The position numbers and the translations under genes were made by a program. From Flammeovirga aprica JL-4 (GTDB lineage: Bacteria > Bacteroidota > Bacteroidia > Cytophagales > Flammeovirgaceae): a stretch of DNA of 64,000 bases. The notes beneath the pieces were generated by a model. That model saw only the letters and a program-made list of their open reading frames with translations, did no database searches and had not been told where the DNA came from. The first letter of the stretch is position 1; the number at the start of each line of letters is the position of its first letter. Positions 33,919 through 43,386 of this stretch are shown one piece after another. The stretch spans positions 1-64,000 of the forward strand of contig NZ_JABANE010000022.1 of NCBI RefSeq assembly GCF_012844305.1, given 5' to 3'.

Positions 33919-35868
33919 ATGAACAATTATAAACTCAATAAAGCTTATAAGAAATACTACCTCTCAAAGGTGAAAAAGCACTTTCTCATAAAATGGGGTT
34001 GGTACTTGCGTGTGCTTATTTTTATTGGGGTTTTATCTGTGGTGGCCGATAGAGTAAATGTTTGGTACTTTAAGCCATCCAAATTATATACCTTGCTGGA
34101 CCGTTTCTTTTATGATTATGCTAAAGAACATCCAGAGGTACTGACAAGAACAAAGGCATTTAAGTGGCCATATATAACCAATGAATCAGAAAGTAAACTA
34201 AACGATGTTTCTACTTTTCAGGTGGAGTATGATTCACTTTATGTACAGAAAGAATATGAGTTTCTCGATCGCTATGATCTGAAAAATATGACGCCTCAAG
34301 AAAGGTTGTCAGCCCAAACTTTTCGTTATTTAATCGAGCAGGAAATACTAGAAAAACTGCTTTTTAAGAATACAAAATACCCTATCGATCATATTTCAGG
34401 TATACAAGTGCAGTTACCTTTACTGATGCTGAATTGCCATACCATCAAAGATATCAGTGATGCCAAAAACTACATTAGCCGACTGATTGATGCTCAAGAT
34501 AAAATAGCGGAATTGATTGCAGGAAACCGTCTTAATCCAGCGGAAGAGTATGCTGATATCACCACTAAAAATATTCTTTACAGAAGACAGGGAGAGACGC
34601 TTGAAGAGTGTATTCATCATTTTCATATTAATGAGGGACTGACTATACCACCAAAGAGCGTATTGAAAAGAGTAAGGGAACAGCTTCATATTTTTTTAGA
34701 AGGAGGAGTAGAGAATAATGTCTTTTACAAAGATTTTATGAGTAAGCTGGATCATGTAGATAATGATGAATTGATTAACAATCGCTCGGAATTAAAATAT
34801 GAAATAAAAAAAGCAATAGAAGGATCGGTAATTCCTTCTTTTGATGCATTGTATAGAACGGTAGCTGAACTGGAAATGCAGGCGCCAGAGGAAATCACTT
34901 CTTTACAATATCCTCTTGGAGAAATGTATTATCAGCATAGCTTGAGAAATAAACTGGGAATGAGTGATTCTCATTTGGATTTTAAGCATAGACCTAAAAA
35001 ATTATATTTCCTTGGAAAAAATCTGCTTTACAGAGAAACGGCCAAATTGCATCAGATGCTCTCGGAAATAGGAGCAGGAAGTGGTTCATTGCGTACTAAA
35101 ATTGATTCATTATATACAGGAGAGAACCATATCACACATACAGAATACTTGAAGCAGTTTGAAGAAACGTTACTGCAGTCTTCTACTTTATTTACACCTC
35201 ATGAAAAAGTAGAATTCACACATTTTCCACCCTCTATCAGTACCACTTTTTTTGAACCTTTTTATTATGAAGGAAGTTATGACAAGAGCAGGTGCGGTAA
35301 GATTTACTTTTCAGATTCCGTAAGTTTTTACAGTAAACTCGTTTTAAAACCTACAGCAATTGGATTCTCTGCTTTAAACCAATGGAGCAGTTTGAGAGTG
35401 AAAAATACAAGCCTTCCTTATTTCAGAAGAGGATTAACATTCCGTTACATTGAGGAATTCTGGAAGAATGCCTTTTTATACTATCATTACGCCGATGCTC
35501 CTTTAGAAGAAAAAGTGAAGTATCAATTATGGAAAGTGCACAATTTAGTATTCATGGTCTGCGACTTAGGGATTCATCATTACCTGTGGACCAAGAAAGA
35601 AGCAATGGAATATGTATTCGAAAAGTCAATATTAACAGAACGTGAAGCCGAGAATATGGTGGATTTTTGTTCTTCTTCGATTGGTGAAGGAGTTGCAAGA
35701 GGTTTTGGAATGCATTTATTTGAAAGTTATATTGTAAAAGAAGAGAAGGGTGGTGACATTCAGTATGTTATGAGTGAGTTGAAACCCCTTTTTAACGAAG
35801 GTGCAGTTTCATTTTCAGAATTTGATAAATTAATATTTGCAAATAATTCTGAAAATAGGATGAAGTAA
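33919..35868 (+). CDS. Membrane-anchored DUF885-family protein lacking the metal site
   Basis: A 649-residue protein with a membrane helix near 24-44 and a large DUF885-like domain beyond it. DUF885 proteins are metallopeptidase-like and normally carry an HExxxGH-type motif. The fold markers are seen here: LPLLMLNCHTIKDISDAKNYISRL near 169-192, LPYFRRGLTFRYIEEFWKNAF near 497-517, and VCDLGIHHYLWTKKEAMEYVFEK near 545-567, which match DUF885 segments ending in VDTGIH..GWT. At the place of HExxxGH the sequence reads FSALNQWSSLRV (near 483), with none of the ligands. It is probably a pseudoenzyme with a structural or binding role. The alpha/beta hydrolase downstream has its own promoter box. Confidence 0.68.
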   Translation: MNNYKLNKAYKKYYLSKVKKHFLIKWGWYLRVLIFIGVLSVVADRVNVWYFKPSKLYTLLDRFFYDYAKEHPEVLTRTKAFKWPYITNESESKLNDVSTFQVEYDSLYVQKEYEFLDRYDLKNMTPQERLSAQTFRYLIEQEILEKLLFKNTKYPIDHISGIQVQLPLLMLNCHTIKDISDAKNYISRLIDAQDKIAELIAGNRLNPAEEYADITTKNILYRRQGETLEECIHHFHINEGLTIPPKSVLKRVREQLHIFLEGGVENNVFYKDFMSKLDHVDNDELINNRSELKYEIKKAIEGSVIPSFDALYRTVAELEMQAPEEITSLQYPLGEMYYQHSLRNKLGMSDSHLDFKHRPKKLYFLGKNLLYRETAKLHQMLSEIGAGSGSLRTKIDSLYTGENHITHTEYLKQFEETLLQSSTLFTPHEKVEFTHFPPSISTTFFEPFYYEGSYDKSRCGKIYFSDSVSFYSKLVLKPTAIGFSALNQWSSLRVKNTSLPYFRRGLTFRYIEEFWKNAFLYYHYADAPLEEKVKYQLWKVHNLVFMVCDLGIHHYLWTKKEAMEYVFEKSILTEREAENMVDFCSSSIGEGVARGFGMHLFESYIVKEEKGGDIQYVMSELKPLFNEGAVSFSEFDKLIFANNSENRMK

Positions 35869-35912
35869 TTTTTAAACATGCACTTTATGTGCATAAAGGT
35901 CAAATTTAATCT

Positions 35913-35920
35913 TATCTTTG
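35913..35920 (+). promoter_or_regulatory. Bacteroidota -7 box for the alpha/beta hydrolase gene
   Basis: TATCTTTG matches TAnnTTTG, 39 nt before the ATG at 35960. A small perfect hairpin (ATGCAC/GTGCAT, 35878-35894) lies just upstream. Confidence 0.5.
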
Positions 35921-35959
35921 CACGTATTTTCGAAATAACGATTACAGTTAAGTACAAAT

Positions 35960-36715
35960 ATGAGTCTAACAATTAGAGAAAAGCACGGATTTAAGTATAT
36001 AGATGAAGGTGAGGGTGAAGTACTGATCCTGTTACATGGGCTGTTTGGAGCTTTGAGTAACTGGTCTGAGGTGTTGAGTTACTTCTCTGGACGTTACCGT
36101 GTGATCATTCCAATGCTTCCGATTTATAATTCACCAAGAAATGAATCAAACTTAGAAGGATTGGTAGCTTATACTGAAAAGTTTGTAGAGGACTTTGGGT
36201 TATCGAAGTTTTCTTTATTAGGAAATAGCTTAGGAGGTCATGTTTCTTTGTTATTTACTTTAGCAAACCCAGATAAGGTAGAAAAACTAATTCTGACGGG
36301 TAGCTCAGGACTTTATGAGTCAGGTATGGGATTGTCTTACCCGAAAAGAGGTAGTTACGAATTTATTAAGGATAGAGTAGGTTATACTTTCTATGATCCT
36401 GAAGTAGCCACAAAAGAGCTTGTTGACGAGGTGTTTGAAGTAACATCTGACAGTGCGAAATGTTTGAGAATTGTATACTATGCAAGATCAGCTCAAAAGC
36501 ACAACCTTAGAGAAGAGTTGAATGAAATAAAATGCCCGACTTTATTGATTTGGGGATTGAATGATACCATCACTCCTCCAACAGCAGGACATGAGTTCAA
36601 CAGAAGAATTCCGAACTCTGAATTACATTTTATAGATAAGTGTTGTCATGTTCCGATGATGGAACATCCAAATAGATTCAACATGTTAGTGGATGATTTC
36701 TTGAGAAATAACTAA
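35960..36715 (+). CDS. Alpha/beta hydrolase
   Basis: A 251-residue cytosolic alpha/beta-fold hydrolase. The oxyanion HG motif reads LLHGLFGALSNW near 24-35, the nucleophile elbow LLGNSLGGHVSLL near 88-100 (GNSLGG), the acid Asp in LIWGLNDTITPP near 198, and the catalytic His in CCHVPMMEHP near 228. This form of cap and HG motif resembles the ester/MhpC-like hydrolases; the substrate cannot be named. It has its own promoter and terminator. Confidence 0.88.
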   Translation: MSLTIREKHGFKYIDEGEGEVLILLHGLFGALSNWSEVLSYFSGRYRVIIPMLPIYNSPRNESNLEGLVAYTEKFVEDFGLSKFSLLGNSLGGHVSLLFTLANPDKVEKLILTGSSGLYESGMGLSYPKRGSYEFIKDRVGYTFYDPEVATKELVDEVFEVTSDSAKCLRIVYYARSAQKHNLREELNEIKCPTLLIWGLNDTITPPTAGHEFNRRIPNSELHFIDKCCHVPMMEHPNRFNMLVDDFLRNN

Positions 36716-36802
36716 CAATGATGTAGTTTAGAGAAACCTTCAAATAATTTCTCTAAATTTACAAAGGGAATTTAGAATAGTGTTGATAACTATTCTCAGA
36801 TT

Positions 36803-36846
36803 GGGAGGTAAAAATTGGTGAAAATCAATGGTTTATCTCCCTTTTT
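36803..36846 (+). terminator. Terminator of the alpha/beta hydrolase gene
   Basis: GGGAGGTAAA (36803-36812) pairs with TTTATCTCCC (36832-36841) with one G-T pair, followed by T5. Confidence 0.75.
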
Positions 36847-36882
36847 GTTTATAATTATCATTAGAATCAAAAATACGATGGT

Positions 36883-37554
36883 ATGCAGACAGCAAAACAG
36901 TTAATTTCACGAACATTACCCAGTATTGATCCAAGTACTACTTTAGAATGTGTTTTTACTTATTTTGAGGAAAATAATATTCAGTCACTTCCTGTGGTGA
37001 AGGATGAGAAGTACCTAGGACTTGTGGTGGAGAGTGACTTTTTTGACCTTGATATAAACGAAGGAGTAAAGTCTGTGAAGCTGCCATTGTCTTATGAGGA
37101 AGCTTCTGTTCTGCCCGCCACTCACCTTTATGATGTACTTAGAGTAGTAGATGAGTTTGGGATAGAAATTGTTCCTGTGGTAGATAAAGAAGATAAATAC
37201 CATGGGTCGATTATAGTAGAAGAAATGATGCAGGAGCTGGCAAGATTACATGCCGATCAAATTCTGGGCAATATCGTAGCACTCCGCATAGAAGCAATTC
37301 ATTATTCATTAGAGGATTTAAGCCGATGGGTAGAATCCAATAATGTGAAAATCTTAAGTGCATTTGTAGAAACAGATCCTAATGATCCGTTAATGGTCAT
37401 TGTCACTTTAAAGTTGAATAAAGTGGAAGTAGATGCTGTTTTAGCTACATTTGAACGCTTTAGTTTAAAGGTAATCTACTCGTCTACTTTTACAGAGGGT
37501 AAAGATGACAGCAAAGACCGATTAGATAACCTATTAAGGTATTTAGAACTTTAA
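36883..37554 (+). CDS. CBS-domain protein, linked to nadK
   Basis: A 223-residue cytosolic protein with a pair of CBS domains at about 1-60 (TLECVFTYFEENNIQSLPVV..YLGLV) and 70-125 (LYDVLRVVDEFGIEIVPVVDKEDKYHGSI), and a C-terminal ACT-like alpha/beta part at about 130-215. CBS pairs bind adenosine nucleotides. The NAD kinase gene begins 2 nt after its stop, so the two are co-translated, and a role in sensing ATP/AMP or NAD(P) for NadK is a reasonable inference. The same gene order is common in Bacteroidota. Confidence 0.85.
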   Translation: MQTAKQLISRTLPSIDPSTTLECVFTYFEENNIQSLPVVKDEKYLGLVVESDFFDLDINEGVKSVKLPLSYEEASVLPATHLYDVLRVVDEFGIEIVPVVDKEDKYHGSIIVEEMMQELARLHADQILGNIVALRIEAIHYSLEDLSRWVESNNVKILSAFVETDPNDPLMVIVTLKLNKVEVDAVLATFERFSLKVIYSSTFTEGKDDSKDRLDNLLRYLEL

Positions 37555-37556
37555 CA

Positions 37557-38444
37557 ATGATAATTGCATTACATAGCCGCAAGTTAGAAACTGAACGTAG
37601 CAAATTTATTATCGATTCCATCAAATATATTATTGATAAACCAGAACTGGAATTGGTAATTTCTGATGCCTTAGCTCCTTATTTGGAGAAAATAGAACCT
37701 GAATTATCTAAAGGTTTAAAAGTATTTAGTAATACTGAACAACTTAGAGGAGTAGATTTCATGATCTCCATAGGTGGTGACGGTACATTACTGCAAGCAC
37801 TGACGTACGTGCAGGAGCTTGAAATTCCAATTGTTGGAGTCAACGCAGGGCGCTTAGGTTTTTTAGCGTCCATCCAAAGAGAAAATTTTCAAACTACTAT
37901 TGATGCTTTGGTCAATGGTTATTACTCCATTGAAGAAAGAACCATGCTCGCTTTGGTGAGTGATAGAGAAGATCTTTTTGGGGGAATCAAATTCGGATTG
38001 AATGAATTTACGATTCTGAAAAGAGATACTTCTTCCATGATTGTGGTGCATACGTATTTGAATGGAGAGTATTTAAACTCTTACTGGGCCGATGGGCTGA
38101 TTGTTTCCACTCCTTCAGGTTCTACAGGTTACTCCTTAAGTGTAGGTGGACCGGTAGTCATTCCAGGATCGGAAAACTTTATTATTTCGCCAGTATGTCC
38201 TCATAATTTAAATGTGAGACCGCTTATCGTTTCAGATAGTAGTATTATATCTTTTGAAATAGAAGGCCGAAGCAAAAACTTCCTCGTATCTCTCGATTCA
38301 AGATCTGAGGCAGTAGATGCATCTATTCAATTGGCCGTTAGAAAATGTCCTTTCAAAGCCAAATTGGTGAAAATAGGAGGGCAGGATAACTTTTTAGATA
38401 CCCTAAGGAAAAAATTAAACTGGGGTCTGGATAATCGAAATTAA
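37557..38444 (+). CDS. nadK: NAD kinase
   Basis: A 295-residue ATP-NAD kinase that makes NADP. Motif GGDGTLLQAL near 73-82, GRLGFLAS near 99-106, the NE pair in LNEFTILKRD near 148-157, and SGSTGYSLSVGGPVVIP near 183-199 are those of NadK. Length is normal. It is coupled to the CBS-domain gene and followed by about 100 bp before the M3 peptidase. Confidence 0.96.
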   Translation: MIIALHSRKLETERSKFIIDSIKYIIDKPELELVISDALAPYLEKIEPELSKGLKVFSNTEQLRGVDFMISIGGDGTLLQALTYVQELEIPIVGVNAGRLGFLASIQRENFQTTIDALVNGYYSIEERTMLALVSDREDLFGGIKFGLNEFTILKRDTSSMIVVHTYLNGEYLNSYWADGLIVSTPSGSTGYSLSVGGPVVIPGSENFIISPVCPHNLNVRPLIVSDSSIISFEIEGRSKNFLVSLDSRSEAVDASIQLAVRKCPFKAKLVKIGGQDNFLDTLRKKLNWGLDNRN

Positions 38445-38548
38445 ATTTGAAGCCTTTATTTTTTTAGAGAGGTTTCAGGTATGTCTTAAACTAAGGAGTA
38501 GCACTTGAAAACGCTGCTCTGTTAAATACAACAATTCAATTCATCGAA

Positions 38549-40690
38549 ATGAGAAAAACAATTCAACCTTTATTAGGAATAGGGATGCTGATGTGTCTCT
38601 TCTTTTCCTGCACATCTGAAAAACAAGAAGAAGTACAATTGACGTCAAAAAATCCATTATTACAAGAGTGGCAAGGCCCTTATGGCGGTGTGCCTGCATT
38701 TGATAAAATGCAGCTGAAAGATTTGCAAGAGGCTATCGAAGAAGGAATGGCCATGAAGCTGAAAGAAATTGATATCATAGCCAATAATTCTGAAGCACCA
38801 ACATTTGACAATACCATCATCCCTTTAGAAAAAGCAGGTGCTCCTTTAAATAGAGCGTTCACGTATTATGGTATTTGGAGAAGTAATGTTTCTTCACCTG
38901 AATTAAGAGAAATTGCTAAAAACTTAGCACCTAAAATCTCTGATTATTCTTCTAAAATCAAGCAGAACGAAAAGCTTTTCAAACGTATCAAAGCGGTTTA
39001 TGAAGCTTCACAAAAAGAGCCATTAGAAGATGAAGCACAAAGAATCGTGGACTTGATCTACACCGGATTTGTAATGGACGGTGCAGATTTAGATGCTGAA
39101 ACGAAAAAGCAATATGCTGCCATCGACAAAAAATTATCTTCATTATATAATGCATTTTCTAATAATGTATTGGCTGATGAGGAAAACTATGTAGTGTACT
39201 TGAAGAAAAATCAATTAGGAGGTCTTCCTGAGTCATTTGTGAAATCAGCGGCTAAAACAGCAGAAGAAAAAGGGCACACTGGTGAGTACGCTATCACAAA
39301 TACAAGATCATCAATGGAGCCTTTCTTAATGTATTCTGATGAGAGAGCATTGAGAAAGCAGGTGTGGACGAACTACATCAAAAGAGGGGACAACAGAGAT
39401 GAGCATGATAACAACAAAATCATTGCTGAAATTCTTCAGTTAAGAGATGAAAGAGTCGCACTTTTAGGTTATGATAACTATGCTACATGGAGATTGCAGA
39501 ACAGAATGGCAAAAACGCCTGAAAATGCAATGGATTTGATGGAGAAAGTATGGGCGGCTTCTACTGCAAGAGTAAAAGAAGAAGTGGCAGATATGCAGAA
39601 AGTAGCCGACAAGCGTGGTGATAAAATTACAATTGAGCCTTGGGATTACCGCTACTATGCTGAAAAAGTACGTAAAGCAAAATACGACTTAGATTCTGAT
39701 GAAGTGAAACAATACCTTCAGTTAGAAAAACTAAGGGAGGCAATGTTCTTTGTGGCTGGAGAGTTATTCAATTTTCAGTTCAAGGCCATTGAGAAAGGTA
39801 AAGTACCAGTATTTCACGAAGACGTAAGAGTTTGGGAAGTATTGGACAAAACATCAGGTGATCTTATCGGATTATGGTATTTAGACCCTTACGCACGTAA
39901 AGGCAAGCGTTCTGGAGCATGGGCTACAACGTACAGAAGCTTCACTTCTTATGAAGGAAAGAAAGTAGTTCTTGCATCAAACAACTCTAACTTTATCAAG
40001 CCTGCACCAGGTGAGGTTTCATTGGTATCATGGAGCGATGCAGAGACGTTCTTCCATGAGTTTGGTCACGCACTTCACTTCTTATCAGCCAACGTAAAAT
40101 ATCCTACGTCTAACAGCGGTGTAAGAGATTATACTGAATTCCAATCACAATTGTTAGAACGCTGGTTATCGACTGATAAAGTTATCAACGGTTTCTTGAC
40201 ACATCAGAAGACAGGTGAGCCAATGCCGAAATCATTAGTGAAGAAAATTGAGGCAGCCGCTTCATTCAACCAAGGTTTCAGTACTACAGAGTATTTGGCT
40301 TCAGCATTGATGGATATGAAATACCATACAGTTGATCCAACAGGAATCGACCCAGTAAAATTTGAGAAAGAAACATTGACGGCTTTAGGCATGCCTAAGG
40401 AAATTGTAATGCGCCACCGTTCTACTCAATTTGGTCACGTATTCTCAGGAGAAGGCTATGCGGCGGCATATTATGGTTACTTATGGGCAGATGTATTGAC
40501 TTCAGATGCAGCAGAAGTATTCGCTAATGCTCCAAAAGGATTCTATGATAAAGAAGTAGCAGATAAATTAGTGAAATATCTATTTGCACCAAGAAATGCT
40601 ATCGACCCAGCAAAAGCCTATAAATTATTCAGAGGTAGAGATGCACGCATCGAAGCCCTAATGAGAGACAGAGGTTTCCCAACAAAATAA
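38549..40690 (+). CDS. dcp: M3-family peptidyl-dipeptidase, lipoprotein
   Basis: A 713-residue zinc peptidase of family M3 (Dcp-like). Zinc site HEFGHALHF near 506-514 with the third ligand Glu in STTEYLASALMDM region beyond. The N-terminus is a lipoprotein signal (MLMCLFFSC, Cys21), so the enzyme is tethered outside the cytoplasm, where it can trim oligopeptides by removing C-terminal dipeptides. The helical N-terminal half and the substrate region GVRDYTEFQSQLLERW are those of Dcp/OpdA-type enzymes. There is no operon partner; a strong terminator follows. Confidence 0.93.
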   Translation: MRKTIQPLLGIGMLMCLFFSCTSEKQEEVQLTSKNPLLQEWQGPYGGVPAFDKMQLKDLQEAIEEGMAMKLKEIDIIANNSEAPTFDNTIIPLEKAGAPLNRAFTYYGIWRSNVSSPELREIAKNLAPKISDYSSKIKQNEKLFKRIKAVYEASQKEPLEDEAQRIVDLIYTGFVMDGADLDAETKKQYAAIDKKLSSLYNAFSNNVLADEENYVVYLKKNQLGGLPESFVKSAAKTAEEKGHTGEYAITNTRSSMEPFLMYSDERALRKQVWTNYIKRGDNRDEHDNNKIIAEILQLRDERVALLGYDNYATWRLQNRMAKTPENAMDLMEKVWAASTARVKEEVADMQKVADKRGDKITIEPWDYRYYAEKVRKAKYDLDSDEVKQYLQLEKLREAMFFVAGELFNFQFKAIEKGKVPVFHEDVRVWEVLDKTSGDLIGLWYLDPYARKGKRSGAWATTYRSFTSYEGKKVVLASNNSNFIKPAPGEVSLVSWSDAETFFHEFGHALHFLSANVKYPTSNSGVRDYTEFQSQLLERWLSTDKVINGFLTHQKTGEPMPKSLVKKIEAAASFNQGFSTTEYLASALMDMKYHTVDPTGIDPVKFEKETLTALGMPKEIVMRHRSTQFGHVFSGEGYAAAYYGYLWADVLTSDAAEVFANAPKGFYDKEVADKLVKYLFAPRNAIDPAKAYKLFRGRDARIEALMRDRGFPTK

Positions 40691-40732
40691 CGTAGGGGTA
40701 GACCTATGTGTCTACCCATCGAACCACAAAAA

Positions 40733-40764
40733 AAGCCTTCAATATTTTTGGATATTGAAGGCTT
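40733..40764. terminator. Terminator between dcp and recQ
   Basis: Perfect 13-bp arms (40733-40745, 40752-40764) with a 6-nt loop and A run before. It lies between converging genes. A second hairpin without T run (GGGTAGAC, 40696-40717) is just upstream. Confidence 0.88.
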
Positions 40765-40826
40765 CTTTATGTCTAAAACAATGAATCAAAAGTGAAATTC
40801 TTCATTGTTAATTCTTTATTCAAAAA

Positions 40827-43001
40827 CTACATTGCCACCTCAGACAAGAACTTCACTCTCACCAAGCGAATCTCATCCTCGCCGATGTCTTCATCGAGTT
40901 CATCATAAGCATCATCAAGTTCATCCGTTTCAGAACTCATGAAGTAGTCATAGATTTCATCCAATCGTTCTTCATCCATGATGGTGTCGATGTAATAGTC
41001 GAGGTTCAGTTTAGTACCCGAATCCACAATATTTTCGATTTCATCCAACACATCATCAAAAGAGATTTTTAATGACTCAGCAATGTCTTCAATATCTTGC
41101 TTACGGTCGATTTGTTGGATGATTGCGATCTTCGCTTTCGACTTGTTGACAGTACTTTTTACCACTACATCTTTTGCGGTAGTGATTTCATTCTGTTCCA
41201 CATAGTCTTGAATGATATCCAAGAAAGGCTTACCAAATTTCTTTGCCTTACCCGCACCAACACCATTGATTTGCATCAATTCCTCATTGGTTACAGGATA
41301 AGTGGTTGCCATTTCTTCTAAAGAAGGCTCTTGGAAGATTGCATAAGGAGGTATACCTTTTTGATGAGCGATTTTCTTTCTTTTCGCTTTTAGAATATCA
41401 AAAAGCTCCTTGTCAAAAGCATTTGCAACAACAGCTTCTTCATTTAATGCTTCCAACTCAGAAGGCCATTGATAATCTTGCGTGTAATCTATATCAAAAG
41501 GACGTTTTACAAACTCCTTTCCTTTCTCTGTGGTACGAATGATTGTGATTTGATCCACATCTTTCGCCAAAAATCCATTAATCATTGACTGACGAATGAT
41601 TGACTCCCAATGCTTGTTGTCAAATTCACTTCCTTTGCTGAAAGATTTTAAATCAAAATGATTGTAGCTTTCCACATAATCTGTACGAGTACCTGTGAGT
41701 ACATTGCAGATATGCTCAATACCAAAACGCTCTTCGGTTTCATTTACAGCTTGTAATGCCAATAAAATTTGCTCTTTGGCATTGAAAGAAGAATGCTTGG
41801 CTTTACAGTTATCACAGTGCCCGCAATTTTCTTCTACATGTTCACCAAAGTAATGAAGCAACTGCTTTGTTCTACAAACAGAAGAATAAGCATAATAGCT
41901 CATTTCCTGAAGGAGAATATGCACATTTTCCCTCTCAGTGATCGATTTGTCTTTATGGAACTTTTCTAGTTTAGAAATATCTTCAGGACTGAAAAGCATC
42001 ATACAGTAAGACTCCAAGCCGTCTCTACCAGCTCTACCTGTTTCTTGGTAATAACCTTCCAAAGACTTAGGTGCATCGTAGTGCACCACAAAACGTACAT
42101 CAGGTTTGTCAATACCCATACCGAAGGCAATCGTTGCTACGATCACATCACAATCCTCATTCAAGAAGGCATCTTGATTGCCCATTCTCTGCGAAGATTC
42201 CATTCCGGCGTGATAAGGCAAAGCATTGATGCCGTTGATTCTCAAAAACTCGGCTACTTCCTCTACTTTTTTACGGCTGAGGCAGTAGATAATACCAGAT
42301 TTATTCTGGTGTTTTCTAATAAATTTGATCAGCTGTACCTTAGGATCTTTCTTAGGATGCACCTCATAAAAAAGGTTATCTCTATGGAAAGAAGATAAGA
42401 AGATATTGGCATCTTCCATTCTAAGGTTCTTCTGTATATCCGCTCTTACTTTTGGCGTAGCCGTGGCAGTAAGCGCTATGATCGGCAAATCGCCAATTTC
42501 TTCTATAATTTGTTTTATTCTTCTGTACTCCGGTCTAAAATCATGACCCCATTCAGAAATACAATGGGCTTCATCAATGGCGATGAATGAAATATTAGAC
42601 TTTTTAAGAAGTTCAATATTATCCGGTTTAGTTAGTGATTCAGGAGCCACATAAAGCAGTTTTGTCTTCCCTTCTAATGTTTCTTTCTTTACCCTGTTAG
42701 ATTCACTTTTGCTCAAGGTGGAATTAAGAAAACTAGCATTAATTCCTAAAGCTTGAAGTTGATCCACCTGATTTTTCATCAACGCGATTAAAGGAGAAAT
42801 TACAATTGTAGTTCCTTCTCTCATTACTGCGGGTAATTGATAGCAAAGAGATTTTCCAGCACCAGTAGGCATAATTACAAAAGTATTTTTGCCATCTAAA
42901 ATATGCTGTATAATCACTTCCTGATTCCCACGGAACTGATTATAACCGAATACCTCCTTTAATTTATCTTTTAACGGTGATTGTACATTCGTACTTGCCA
43001 T
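40827..43001 (-). CDS. recQ: ATP-dependent DNA helicase RecQ
   Basis: A 724-residue RecQ helicase used in recombination and fork repair. Walker A MPTGAGKSLCYQLP near 41-54, DEAHCISEWGHDFRPEY near 142-158, motif III ALTATAT near 176, motif VI YYQETGRAGRDG near 320. The zinc-binding RecQ-C region has Cys at CRTKQ and CGHCDNC (near 371-398), followed by a winged helix and an HRDC domain at about 535-610. The last 100 residues are acidic (EDEIRLV, DELDDAYDELDEDIGEDE), a tail not present in the E. coli enzyme. Confidence 0.95.
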   Translation of the reverse strand: MASTNVQSPLKDKLKEVFGYNQFRGNQEVIIQHILDGKNTFVIMPTGAGKSLCYQLPAVMREGTTIVISPLIALMKNQVDQLQALGINASFLNSTLSKSESNRVKKETLEGKTKLLYVAPESLTKPDNIELLKKSNISFIAIDEAHCISEWGHDFRPEYRRIKQIIEEIGDLPIIALTATATPKVRADIQKNLRMEDANIFLSSFHRDNLFYEVHPKKDPKVQLIKFIRKHQNKSGIIYCLSRKKVEEVAEFLRINGINALPYHAGMESSQRMGNQDAFLNEDCDVIVATIAFGMGIDKPDVRFVVHYDAPKSLEGYYQETGRAGRDGLESYCMMLFSPEDISKLEKFHKDKSITERENVHILLQEMSYYAYSSVCRTKQLLHYFGEHVEENCGHCDNCKAKHSSFNAKEQILLALQAVNETEERFGIEHICNVLTGTRTDYVESYNHFDLKSFSKGSEFDNKHWESIIRQSMINGFLAKDVDQITIIRTTEKGKEFVKRPFDIDYTQDYQWPSELEALNEEAVVANAFDKELFDILKAKRKKIAHQKGIPPYAIFQEPSLEEMATTYPVTNEELMQINGVGAGKAKKFGKPFLDIIQDYVEQNEITTAKDVVVKSTVNKSKAKIAIIQQIDRKQDIEDIAESLKISFDDVLDEIENIVDSGTKLNLDYYIDTIMDEERLDEIYDYFMSSETDELDDAYDELDEDIGEDEIRLVRVKFLSEVAM

Positions 43002-43386
43002 ATGCTATTTCAAAATAAATTATCTATATAAGATAGTATAAATAATTGGATGCTTTAAAAATTCTGTGTCTGTATAGATGAATACTAAAAGTATTGTAGC
43101 TTCAATCCTATTGTTTATATGAATATACAAAAACCCAATTAGTTTTCATAGTAGTTATCCTTAACCAATTATAATAGATGCTATTGTTTTATTAATATTC
43201 AACCCCTCAACATTGAAGGTGAGAATATTACGTTAATTCCTAATAAGATTACAAATAGAAAAAATCCAATAAAATATATATCTGTTCCAACTTTAGTAAT
43301 GTAATATTACAAAAAAAGCCTACATTTTCTCAATGCAGGCTTTTTAAATGTTGGTTGAAATATCAATTTCAGGACCTTACGAAGGA
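43002..43386. other. Intergenic region, AT-rich, with the operon terminator
   Basis: Between the recQ start and the end of the signalling operon. It holds the terminator at 43313-43345 and a perfect 10-bp palindrome GTAATATTAC at 43301-43310. The part near recQ should contain its promoter, but no clear TAnnTTTG box was found. Confidence 0.6.
43313..43345 (-). terminator. Terminator of the signalling operon
   Basis: Arms 43313-43326 and 43332-43345 (14 nt, one mismatch, GCC/GGC core), followed on the minus strand by more T. It lies 42 nt past the stop at 43387. Confidence 0.85.
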
